Positions 56,448-64,000 of a DNA stretch of 64,000 nucleotides are shown in pieces. How positions within the stretch are numbered: the first letter of the stretch is position 1; each line of letters starts with the position of its first letter. The stretch comes from Gammaproteobacteria bacterium (lineage in GTDB: Bacteria > Pseudomonadota > Gammaproteobacteria > Pseudomonadales > Pseudohongiellaceae). Position numbers and translations under genes: made by a program. A model generated the notes under the pieces. It had not been told where the DNA came from and did no database searches. It worked only from the letters and a program-made list of their open reading frames with translations. Location of the stretch: the NCBI GenBank assembly GCA_008081045.1, contig VMDC01000027.1:1-64000 (forward strand), read 5' to 3'.

Positions 56448-57260
56448 CTAGTTGAGTGGGCGCACGATACTCTCAATCCATGCAAGATGAGATGACACGC
56501 GCTCATAAACCGCAATGGCGCCGTAGCGACCCTGCGTCTCCTCCCGATAATCTGCGCCGATCACTTGACCCACTGCGATCCCGGCGAGGCTTAAACCGGA
56601 TTCCGTAACCAGCAAGGCGGGCCCGCCACTGTCTCCCAGACCCAGTGTCCCCTCGGTTGGCAGGCTTTCCGCCAAGCGCTCCCGTGGATCATCGAACAGA
56701 GTCCGCAGGTAACGTCCTGACTGAGTGATTCGATTGGTAGCATGTCGCATCCGACCATCATCATACTGACGACCCTGGGTGCCTACGCCAAAGTACCCCC
56801 ATCCGACAATTGTCACAATCTGACTGAGTTCATCCTTTGCGGTGTTAAGCGGAATCGGACGCGGACTCGCGAGGGGGGCCTTGAATCTGATCAAAGCCAG
56901 ATCCACGTCATCTACAGCGCCCTGCTGGTAGCGGGGATGCTTGACCACCAGATCGATCTCTCTGGCTTGGCCGGCAACTTCTACGGCAAAGGTTCCACCC
57001 CGGGCTGTTGCGACGCCCAGAGACGTTTCCTCGGTGCAGTGCGCTGCAGTCAAGGCCCACTGCCGGGCAATCAGGGTGGCAACACACACTTTGCGCACCC
57101 CCTGACGCTCAAGATAAAAGATCGCGGGATAATCGATACTCCGGGTTTCATAAGCGGCTTGCCCGACATCATGACGGATAATGATGCCGTGACCGGATCC
57201 GGTGAAGAACAGCGCTGACAGCACGAACAGGCAGCGGGACATGACAGCAACGTGTCTCAT
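56448..57260 (-). CDS. Trypsin-fold serine protease, secreted
   Basis: A 270-aa S1-type protease with a hydrophobic N-terminal signal. The triad is His in ALTAAHC, Asp in DVDLALIRF and Ser in GLGDSGGPALL. The residue at chymotrypsin position 189 is Thr instead of trypsin's Asp, and Cys191 is missing, so Arg/Lys specificity is not expected. The ATG overlaps the stop of the preceding small membrane protein gene (ATGA). Possible role in periplasmic or extracellular protein processing. Confidence 0.85.
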   Translation of the reverse strand: MRHVAVMSRCLFVLSALFFTGSGHGIIIRHDVGQAAYETRSIDYPAIFYLERQGVRKVCVATLIARQWALTAAHCTEETSLGVATARGGTFAVEVAGQAREIDLVVKHPRYQQGAVDDVDLALIRFKAPLASPRPIPLNTAKDELSQIVTIVGWGYFGVGTQGRQYDDGRMRHATNRITQSGRYLRTLFDDPRERLAESLPTEGTLGLGDSGGPALLVTESGLSLAGIAVGQVIGADYREETQGRYGAIAVYERVSSHLAWIESIVRPLN

Positions 57261-57442
57261 TCGAATCTGCGTCGCCTCAACGGTCTCAGGTTTGGCCGAT
57301 AGGCAGTTTTGCGCGACATCCGTATCAGTTTAAGCACCCTCGCCATCACCACACACAGCGTTATTGCGATGAATGCAAGAATACTCGCCGCAAGCCACTG
57401 CTCATGGCTCCAGCCGGATGCGTCAATCAGATCGGAAAGCAT
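57257..57442 (-). CDS. Small single-span membrane protein, coupled to the protease gene
   Basis: A 61-aa protein with one hydrophobic span (AASILAFIAITLCVVMARVL) and a highly basic tail (RPLRRRRF). Its stop and the protease ATG share the sequence ATGA, indicating translational coupling. No known family. The coupling is the main argument that it is real. Confidence 0.55.
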   Translation of the reverse strand: MLSDLIDASGWSHEQWLAASILAFIAITLCVVMARVLKLIRMSRKTAYRPNLRPLRRRRFE

Positions 57443-57548
57443 GGAGAGATTCTGTCAGGCCTGATGGCACAACGGCAAGTACTACGTGGCAAAACTGCGT
57501 CTTGACCTACACTGACACTCAACCGGCACGAAGTGCAGCCGACCGGTA

Positions 57549-58181
57549 TCAGGGCTCTCCGGCCATTTCTGCCACCAGTTGTTCGATCGCGCTGATCCGC
57601 TCCCAGGGGTCGTCCAGATCCAGCAGCTGCTGCTTCTGATCAATCGCCATCGGGATAAACTCGCCAAGGCGCCAGCCCAGGTCCCAGAGATTGTCGTAGT
57701 CGATCGTCAGCTGTTTTTGTTCAACCAGCGGATGCTTCTCCAGACTCTGAAGCAAACCCACCAGTGCGGCATACGCATCATCCAGCGGAATGGCCTCTTC
57801 GCCCAGGCGATCCTGCTCGCTGAAGGTCACGGTTGCCTCGAGCACACCACTGTCTCCCTGCCAGCAGTCGGTAATACGAAATTTCGCCAGCCCCTCTACG
57901 GTGATGCCGAGCAGCCCATTGTCCAGCTGATCCCAGTCGATCACCGAGCAATAAGTCCCGGTACGGTGAATGGTCTGGCGCCCCTCTTCACTGACGACCT
58001 CGTCTCCCTCGCGCAGCAGACAGATGCCAAACCCGGTCCCGCCGCGCATACATCGGCTGATCATGTCCAGATAGCGCTGTTCAAAAATCTGCAGATCAAG
58101 GCGACTTCCGGGAAACATGACCACTCGCAGTGGAAACAGCGGAATATCCTGAGGGGAATCGAGTTGAATCGGGGTGGTCAT
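57549..58181 (-). CDS. LON peptidase substrate-binding (Lon-N) domain protein
   Basis: A 210-aa stand-alone Lon-N protein with no ATPase or protease domain. The typical opening IPLFPLRVVMFPGSRLDLQIFEQRYLDM and a later GLAKFRITDCW block are visible. It is likely an adaptor or substrate-binding protein. It lies 27 bp after mpl on the same strand. Confidence 0.9.
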   Translation of the reverse strand: MTTPIQLDSPQDIPLFPLRVVMFPGSRLDLQIFEQRYLDMISRCMRGGTGFGICLLREGDEVVSEEGRQTIHRTGTYCSVIDWDQLDNGLLGITVEGLAKFRITDCWQGDSGVLEATVTFSEQDRLGEEAIPLDDAYAALVGLLQSLEKHPLVEQKQLTIDYDNLWDLGWRLGEFIPMAIDQKQQLLDLDDPWERISAIEQLVAEMAGEP

Positions 58182-58208
58182 CTGCTTGTCTACGCCAGCA
58201 GGGCAGCT

Positions 58209-59654
58209 CTAGTTTAGTGAGCCTGGCGTGCCCCTGAGCGCCGACAGCAGCTTCTGATGGATGTTGTCAAACCCGCCATTACTCATGATAACAATCCGGT
58301 CACCATGAGCGCTGCCTTCTTTAACAAAGCTGACGATTTCTTCGACCGAGTCAAAAGCGTGGGCTGGGCACTCGCTCTGGGCAAGCAGCGTGTGAAAGTC
58401 AAGACCTGAGCTCTCAGGTTTCTTCCAGAGCACGAGGTCAGCTGCTGTGGTCGCCGCAGCGAGATCGGTCTGATGAATGCCAAGTTTCATGGTGTTCGAG
58501 CGTGGCTCTATGATCGCGACCAGGCGGCCGCCCGATTCGCCGGCAGCCATTTTGGCGGCCATGCCTCTGAGCGTGGTGTCAATTGCGGTGGGGTGATGGG
58601 CAAAATCATCATAGACCGATACACCGCCAATCGTGCCCAGATGCTCCATGCGCCGCTTGACCCCTGCAAATTCGCGCAGGGCTGCAGTGGAGGTCGCTGT
58701 ATCAATCCCCACATGGCGCGCGGCAGCAATCGCCGCAAGGGCGTTTCTCACGTTATGCTCGCCGGTCAGGGCCCATTGCACTGCGCAGCGATTGACCACT
58801 TCACCCGTCGCTCCCTGACCATACTGGACGACTTCAAAGGCTTCTCCAGAGTCTCCGGACAGATTCGCATTCCAGAATGCGCCACCCCCGGAAGCCAGCA
58901 GACGACAAACTTCGTCCGGCACGTTGACACCAAACTGCTGCCTCGGTGACCAGAGCCCCTGTGACAGAACAGCTTCCAGCACAGAATCCCGATACGGAGA
59001 AATGATCAGACCATTTCCGGGCACCGTGCGCACCAGATGATGGAACTGACGCTCGATGGCCGCCAGATTTTCAAAAATATCGGCGTGATCGAACTCAAGG
59101 TTATTGAGAATCGCCGTTCGCGGCGCGTAGTGAATGAACTTCGATCGCTTATCAAAGAATGCCGTATCGTATTCATCAGCCTCCACCACGAAGAAATCAG
59201 ACTCACCCAATGAGGCCGACCGGGGAAAATTCTTGGTCACGCCTCCGATCAGGTAACCCGGCCTGGCCCCGGCGTATTCGAGCACCCACGCCAGCATGGC
59301 ACTGGTGGTGGTTTTCCCGTGAGTACCCGCAACCCCCAGAACCCATTTGTGCTGAAGCACCGCCTGCGCCAGCCACTGAGGTCCTGAGGTGTACACCAGT
59401 CTGTCACGCAGAACGGCTTCAACAGCGGGATTGCCCCGGGACAGAGCGTTGCCAATGATGACCAGGTCCGGTTTCGGCTGCAGATGCTCGGGGTGATATC
59501 CCTCCCTCAGTTCGATGCCCAGCTCCTGAAGCTGGGTGCTCATGGGAGGATACACATTTTGGTCACTGCCGCTTACCCGGTGCCCCAGCTGCCTGGCGAT
59601 GACCGCAAGCGACCCCATGAAAGTTCCACAAATGCCAAGGATATGAATGTGCAT
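58209..59654 (-). CDS. mpl: UDP-N-acetylmuramate:L-Ala-gamma-D-Glu-mDAP ligase
   Basis: A 481-aa Mur ligase that reattaches recycled murein tripeptide to UDP-MurNAc in the cytoplasm. Motifs: N-terminal ILGICGTFMGSLAVIARQLGH, SGSDQNVYPPMSTQL, the ATP loop GVAGTHGKTTTSAML, FFVVEADEYDTAFFDKRSKF and GEHNVRNALAAIAAAR. Length and order match E. coli Mpl. Followed by the Lon-N gene. Confidence 0.95.
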   Translation of the reverse strand: MHIHILGICGTFMGSLAVIARQLGHRVSGSDQNVYPPMSTQLQELGIELREGYHPEHLQPKPDLVIIGNALSRGNPAVEAVLRDRLVYTSGPQWLAQAVLQHKWVLGVAGTHGKTTTSAMLAWVLEYAGARPGYLIGGVTKNFPRSASLGESDFFVVEADEYDTAFFDKRSKFIHYAPRTAILNNLEFDHADIFENLAAIERQFHHLVRTVPGNGLIISPYRDSVLEAVLSQGLWSPRQQFGVNVPDEVCRLLASGGGAFWNANLSGDSGEAFEVVQYGQGATGEVVNRCAVQWALTGEHNVRNALAAIAAARHVGIDTATSTAALREFAGVKRRMEHLGTIGGVSVYDDFAHHPTAIDTTLRGMAAKMAAGESGGRLVAIIEPRSNTMKLGIHQTDLAAATTAADLVLWKKPESSGLDFHTLLAQSECPAHAFDSVEEIVSFVKEGSAHGDRIVIMSNGGFDNIHQKLLSALRGTPGSLN

Positions 59655-59737
59655 AATTCAAAAAAACAGGACGCTGGTTGAGATCATGTAAAACCTGTCC
59701 AAGCGCGCTAGTATTACCTCATTGTGGTATTTCTGAA

Positions 59738-60283
59738 ATGCAGTCACTGGTGATAATGAACCCTGCAAACGACGATCTCTGGGAATTCTCTCTCACACTA
59801 TATGCCGAGCCCGGAGTCGCAGCATCGTGCCTGAGCTTACAGAATCAGCATGGGTTTGATGTCAACCTGGTGCTGTTCTGCCTCTGGTACGGATTTCGGC
59901 ACGGCGTACTGACCGAAGACCTGCTGAAAACAGCGCTTGATACCGCTGATCGCTGGCGCGAAACGGTGGTGCAGCCCCTGCGAAGCCTGCGAACCCGCCT
60001 CAAACGCGATCTGGTCGAGAGCGCCTACGCCTCCAGCCCCGAGATTTCCGCCCTGAGAGAAAAAATCAAGACCGCAGAACTGGACGCCGAGAGGATACAG
60101 CAACAGGAACTGGAAAAGCTAATCGTGACGGCCAACAAAATGAGCCCTGTTGCAAGGGGAGAACGTTCCGCGCGAACCAATCTTGACGCTCTCGCGGCGT
60201 CCCGAGGTGCCGGAGCAGATACCGCTGTCGACGGGCATTTCGACAGCCTTGTTCGGAAGGCGAACAGTCGATTCGCTGACTAG
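59738..60283 (+). CDS. TIGR02444-type protein
   Basis: A 181-aa protein. LWEFSLTLYAEPGVAASCLSLQ, QHGFDVNLVLFCLWYG and the helical remainder match the TIGR02444 family, of unknown function and mostly from Gammaproteobacteria. No clear ribosome site; the start could be 59756. It is divergent from mpl. The C-terminal 60 residues are less conserved, with Arg/Ala-rich segments. Confidence 0.8.
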   Translation: MQSLVIMNPANDDLWEFSLTLYAEPGVAASCLSLQNQHGFDVNLVLFCLWYGFRHGVLTEDLLKTALDTADRWRETVVQPLRSLRTRLKRDLVESAYASSPEISALREKIKTAELDAERIQQQELEKLIVTANKMSPVARGERSARTNLDALAASRGAGADTAVDGHFDSLVRKANSRFAD

Positions 60284-60325
60284 GGAAACGGCGCCGGAGA
60301 GACCGCCGGCGATCAGGCTGAGTGG

Positions 60326-60559
60326 CTAGTCGGTCGCGCCTTCGGCTGCGTCTGCCCCCTCGGATTTGCCAATACTGATGGCAGAAACGGCGAATGCAAT
60401 TGCGCCGGCTAACCACAGAAACCCGGTTATTCCTCCGTTTCCGCCTGTAAATGACAAAACGGCCAGCGCCAGCCAGATGACTGAGACGACCCAGCACAGA
60501 CCTTTGGAGTATTTTGCAAAACGGGTTTCCTTGTTAAATATCGCGCTGTCTCCAGTCAA
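60326..60559 (-). CDS. Small membrane protein, unknown function
   Basis: A 77-aa protein with two hydrophobic spans (WVVSVIWLALAVLSF and FLWLAGAIAFAVSAISI) and an acidic tail. No known family. A GC-rich hairpin near 60288-60308 lies downstream of its stop. Confidence 0.5.
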   Translation of the reverse strand: MTGDSAIFNKETRFAKYSKGLCWVVSVIWLALAVLSFTGGNGGITGFLWLAGAIAFAVSAISIGKSEGADAAEGATD

Positions 60560-60658
60560 CGTTAAGAATTAATAGGCTCCTAGTTTCCCATCGGCACCAG
60601 CAATTGAAACTTGATCAGCCTCAGAGCTGTTGCCGCCATTTGTCCCGGTTACGGGCGA

Positions 60659-62059
60659 TTATTGTTTTGCGGCCAGATCGATTACGACGTCCCAGTTAAA
60701 TTTCACAAAACGGTTCAGCTCGGAAATCAGAATCCGCTCCTGATCGCTGTGAGCCCCAAAACCCAGAGCGGCATCCTCACGATCAATCGCGGGTCCAATC
60801 CCGTAGCACTGAATACCCCGATTGCGCAAATAGGCCATATCGGTGGCGCCGGTACTCATGGTGGGCAGGGTAATCACACCATAATGCTTGTTGACTCCGG
60901 CTTCGATCGCAGCGAACGCCTCGGTACTGAGGCTTGCCTGTCCCGGTGGCCTCGTGTTGCGCTCACCCAAACTGACGTCGACAACATCATCATCAATCAG
61001 GGTGCGCACCTGATTCAGAAAACCGGGAATATCCTCATCAGGCAAGGCGCGAAAATCGACACTGGCTCGCGCTTCTGACGGGATCACATTGATGCGGTAG
61101 CCTGCCTCGAAAATGTTCGGGCTGAGCGAAGAGCGCAGCATTGAGGCGTGGCGCGGCTCATTAGCCAGGAAATAGTCGTCTGCCTCACTGGCCCGTCCCG
61201 GGTCAAGGACTGCCAGATACCGTTCCGCCGCGTCGGCGGGAGAAATGGATGCCAGTCGCTCAAAATAGGCAGCTGTGGTCTCATTCAGACGAATGGGTGA
61301 ACGCCAATCAGCAATTGCCGCAATGGCTTTCGCCAGCCGAACCACTGAATTGCTTTGCAGGGGCACCGATCCGTGACCGGCCACACCCGTCGCAACCAGC
61401 TCAAGTCGGTAAGGGATCTTCTCGACAGTCTGGACCCCTGCGTACTGAACCTCACGATTGACCCGCGCAACCGAACCGCCCTCCGCCAGACAGAATTCAG
61501 CGTTTATTTTGTCGAAATGCTCTTCAACCAGAAACTCAATCCCGTACTCAGTAGCGCCTTCTTCCCCGGATTCCGCCAGAAAGATGACGTCTCTGGCCAG
61601 CGGCACGTTCTGCCGCTTGAGCTCCAGCATCACCATCAGCGCTGATGCCAGGTTGTCCTTGTCGTCAACTGCGCCCCGGCCATAAACATAACCTCCGTCG
61701 ACGGTCGCGCTGAACGGCGGGAAGGTCCACTTTTCCGGATCAACGTTAACGACATCGGTGTGCGCCATGATCAGCAGCGGCTCTTTGCTGCTGTCACCCT
61801 TCAGTCGTGCGATCACATTCGGCCGCTCTGGACTGTTTGACAGCATCTCGACCTCGATACCCTCAGCCTCCAGGACATCACGCAGATATTCTGCAGCGGG
61901 GAGCTCGCGACCCGGTGGGTCACTGGTGTCGAACTGCAGCAGCGCACGAAAATGGCGCAGAGTCTCCTCCTCGACTGCGGGCCAGTCGGGCTCAGAGACT
62001 TGCGCCATAGCTGAACAGCTCAGCAGCGAACCAACGAATAGTATTTTCCTGATCATAGT
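60659..62059 (-). CDS. M20 family metallopeptidase, exported
   Basis: A 466-aa zinc peptidase with a signal peptide (SLLSCSAMAQVS; the LLSC may be a lipobox). Zinc ligands are His in MAHTDVVNVD, Asp in GRGAVDDKDN, the Glu pair in AESGEEGATE, Glu in CLAEGGSV and His in GFGAHSDQER. The ATG at 62059 follows GGGAGG. Likely a carboxypeptidase or aminoacylase in the periplasm. Confidence 0.9.
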   Translation of the reverse strand, partial: TMIRKILFVGSLLSCSAMAQVSEPDWPAVEEETLRHFRALLQFDTSDPPGRELPAAEYLRDVLEAEGIEVEMLSNSPERPNVIARLKGDSSKEPLLIMAHTDVVNVDPEKWTFPPFSATVDGGYVYGRGAVDDKDNLASALMVMLELKRQNVPLARDVIFLAESGEEGATEYGIEFLVEEHFDKINAEFCLAEGGSVARVNREVQYAGVQTVEKIPYRLELVATGVAGHGSVPLQSNSVVRLAKAIAAIADWRSPIRLNETTAAYFERLASISPADAAERYLAVLDPGRASEADDYFLANEPRHASMLRSSLSPNIFEAGYRINVIPSEARASVDFRALPDEDIPGFLNQVRTLIDDDVVDVSLGERNTRPPGQASLSTEAFAAIEAGVNKHYGVITLPTMSTGATDMAYLRNRGIQCYGIGPAIDREDAALGFGAHSDQERILISELNRFVKFNWDVVIDLAAKQ

Positions 62060-62121
62060 GACCTCCCACTGATCGAGCTTCCAGAGCACAGGTTTGCGCC
62101 GAAACGGATCGACAGATCCTT

Positions 62122-62697
62122 TTAAGACTGTCTTGAAACCGGACCCTGCCATCGCTGAACCAGGCCGGGATCAAGGTCAAATAAATCGAGTATGCGACCG
62201 ACATGGTGGTCGACCAGTTCATCAACCGTCATTGGATTGATGTAGTGCGCCGGCATGGGCGGCGCCAGAATAGCCCCCATCTGACTGGCCTTTAACAGTA
62301 ACTCACAGTGCCCTGTATGCAGCGGAGTCTCGCGCGGCACCAGCACCAGTCGACGACGCTCTTTGAGCACCACATCTGCCGCTCTGACCAAAAGGGAATC
62401 CGCGTAGGAGTTTGCAATTGCGGATAAGGTTTTCACCGCACAGGGGGCTACGATCATACCGTCAGTTTTAAACGAGCCGCTTGCCAGTCGCGCCGCAATA
62501 TCCTTGTTGGAGTAGACCTCATCTGCCAGAGCCTGAACCTCTTTCGCACTGCGATCTGTTTCTATCGCAATGTTCAGTTTCGCTGAGTCTGAAAGCACAA
62601 GGTGCGTTTCCACCTGCTCGACCCGGCTGAGCACCTCCAGCAATCGGATACCGTAGATTACTCCGCTTGCACCGCTCATCCCGATGATCAGTCGCAT
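62122..62697 (-). CDS. ubiX: Flavin prenyltransferase UbiX
   Basis: A 191-aa enzyme that makes prenylated FMN, the cofactor for UbiD decarboxylase in ubiquinone synthesis. The opening IIGMSGASGVIYGIRLLE and the later CAVKTLSAIANSYADSLLVRAADVVLKERR and PPMPAHYINPMTVDELVDH are diagnostic. 62 bp upstream of the M20 peptidase gene. Confidence 0.95.
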   Translation of the reverse strand: MRLIIGMSGASGVIYGIRLLEVLSRVEQVETHLVLSDSAKLNIAIETDRSAKEVQALADEVYSNKDIAARLASGSFKTDGMIVAPCAVKTLSAIANSYADSLLVRAADVVLKERRRLVLVPRETPLHTGHCELLLKASQMGAILAPPMPAHYINPMTVDELVDHHVGRILDLFDLDPGLVQRWQGPVSRQS

Positions 62698-62863
62698 GGG
62701 GTGTTGACCTGTTTGAAAGGACGCATAAGGCGACAGATTGTTGCATCAAAAGCGAAGCGCTGGCAAGGAAGTTCCTCAGCGAGTACCATTGACCCAGCTG
62801 AGCATTTCGCCTCAGAAATGCGATCCATTCCCCTCTTCAGACCAAAGACCTTTGCGAGTCATC

Positions 62864-64000
62864 ATGCCCAAACCTAACTTGTTTTATGCGCAGTCCGGTG
62901 GTGTCACTTCTGTCATTAATGCCAGTGCCTGCGGGGTCATCGAGACCGCGCGCAAGCATCGAAGTCAAATAGGCAAAGTGTATGCGGGACTGAATGGCAT
63001 TGTCGGTGCCCTGAATGAAAACCTGATCGACACCGGCAAAGAAAGCGCGGCCAGCATTGCCGCGCTGCGGGCGACGCCGGCGGGGGCGTTCGGCAGTTGC
63101 CGTTACAAGTTGAAGTCCTTTGAGGAAAATCAGCAGGAATATGAGCGACTGATGGCTGTGTTTCGCGCCCATAACATTCGTTACTTCCTTTATAACGGCG
63201 GTGGAGACTCACAGGACACCGCGAATAAAGTCTCTCAGCTCAGCCAGGCCATGAATTTTCCTATCAGCTGTATCGGAATCCCGAAAACTGTGGACAACGA
63301 TCTGCCGATCACGGATACCTGCCCGGGGTTCGGTTCCGTGGCCAAGTATGTTGCCGTATCGGTCCGCGAGGCCGGACTGGATGTCGCCTCCATGTGCGAA
63401 AGTTCTACCAAAGTGTTCGTCATGGAAGTCATGGGCAGGCATGCCGGCTGGATTGCGGGGGCGGCAGGGCTGGCATCTGAGCAGCAGGGGGACGCGCCAC
63501 ACATCATCCTGTTTCCGGAAATCGCGTTCAATAAAGAAAAGTTTCTGAAAAAGGTTCAGTCCTGCGTCAGGAAGTTCGGCTACTGCGCCATTGTCGTTTC
63601 AGAAGGCGCCAATTACGGAAACGGACAGTTTCTGGCCGACGCGGGCAGCAAAGATGCGTTTGGTCACGTTCAGCTCGGCGGGGTGGCACCTTTCGTTGCC
63701 AACATGATTAAAGAAGCGCTGGGCTACAAGTATCACTGGGCGGTGGCTGACTATTTGCAGCGCGCAGCCCGCCACATCGCGTCCGCTACCGACGTGGAGC
63801 AGGCCTACGCCGTGGGTCAAGCCGCCGTTGAATTTGCGCTCGCAGGCAAGGACGCCGTCATGCCGACCATCGTCAGACGGCCAACCAAGCAATATCGCTG
63901 GGAAATTGGCGAGGCGAAGCTTTCTGATGTCGCAAACCGCGAGAAGATGATGCCCCGCAGTTTCATCAGTCGCGATGGGTTTCATATCACCAGTGCAGCC
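62864..64000 (+). CDS. 6-phosphofructokinase, probably pyrophosphate-dependent (partial)
   Basis: The first 379 codons of a phosphofructokinase that continues past the window edge. It begins AQSGGVTSVINASACGVIE. The PPi-type loop reads NGGGDSQDTANK, where ATP enzymes have GGDGS, and the motif PKTVDNDLPITDTCPGFGSVAKY carries the PPi-type Lys. MGRHAGWIAGAAG follows. It would catalyse reversible phosphorylation of fructose 6-phosphate with PPi. PPi dependence is inferred from motif. Confidence 0.85.
   Translation, partial: MPKPNLFYAQSGGVTSVINASACGVIETARKHRSQIGKVYAGLNGIVGALNENLIDTGKESAASIAALRATPAGAFGSCRYKLKSFEENQQEYERLMAVFRAHNIRYFLYNGGGDSQDTANKVSQLSQAMNFPISCIGIPKTVDNDLPITDTCPGFGSVAKYVAVSVREAGLDVASMCESSTKVFVMEVMGRHAGWIAGAAGLASEQQGDAPHIILFPEIAFNKEKFLKKVQSCVRKFGYCAIVVSEGANYGNGQFLADAGSKDAFGHVQLGGVAPFVANMIKEALGYKYHWAVADYLQRAARHIASATDVEQAYAVGQAAVEFALAGKDAVMPTIVRRPTKQYRWEIGEAKLSDVANREKMMPRSFISRDGFHITSAA

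Overview
This window looks like chromosomal DNA of a heterotrophic gammaproteobacterium, probably aquatic or marine. The evidence is an E. coli-like Lrp, the mpl / TIGR02444-type / ubiX neighbourhood seen in Gammaproteobacteria, TrhO, a YiiX-like hydrolase, and many periplasmic oxidoreductases with signal peptides. The assignment is inference: there is no rRNA gene or other phylogenetic marker here. I see no phage genes, insertion sequences, CRISPR array or tRNA.

Layout. 0.2-2.1 kb: a secreted PQQ dehydrogenase. 2.1-9.0 kb (minus): an eight-frame block holding a CoxG-S-L-M molybdenum hydroxylase set, MoxR (CoxD) and VWA (CoxE) maturation proteins, then a macro-domain protein. 9-13.6 kb (minus): gamma-glutamyltransferase-like, DUF3500 and MATE genes. 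13.9-15.6 kb: a double NIPSNAP protein and a DUF411 protein. 15.7-18 kb (minus): a GMC dehydrogenase with its Tat-exported small subunit. 18.2-20 kb: alanine dehydrogenase divergent from lrp, with a visible promoter and Lrp-like box. 20-25 kb: a secreted protein, amidase, M28 peptidase and desaturase. 25-30.7 kb: small membrane proteins and lipoproteins, a cupin, a c-haem protein, a thioesterase and trhO. 31-36.7 kb (minus): sseA, DUF3014, a selenocysteine peroxiredoxin, a TPR-like protein and a cyclase. 37-42.4 kb: a second PQQ dehydrogenase, a lectin-like protein, a GST and a degenerate S41 protein. 42.4-50 kb: ALDH-VOC, a four-gene catabolic operon on the minus strand, and a divergent TonB receptor. 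50-57.5 kb: Nudix, GGDEF, DASS transporter, dienelactone hydrolase, Prx5, YdcF, AsmA-like and serine protease genes. 57.5-64 kb: Lon-N protein, mpl, a TIGR02444-type protein, an M20 peptidase, ubiX and a pyrophosphate-type phosphofructokinase that runs off the window.

Themes. Many genes serve oxidative catabolism of alcohols, aldehydes, sugars, amides, peptides and nitro compounds at the cell envelope (two quinoproteins, a GMC complex, a Mo-hydroxylase, ALDH, NMO, SDR). Several redox-defence proteins accompany them.

The most striking feature is the peroxiredoxin gene at 33066-33608. Its peroxidatic cysteine position is an in-frame TGA. Directly after it the mRNA can form a 6-bp stem with a 5-nt loop that has G at its second position, 21 nt from the UGA. 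This fits the bacterial SECIS consensus, so the gene is called as a selenoprotein rather than a pseudogene. Also notable are an S41-protease homologue that has lost all three catalytic residues, a tandem pair of small Cys-containing lipoproteins, and a duplication of the 3' end of coxE.
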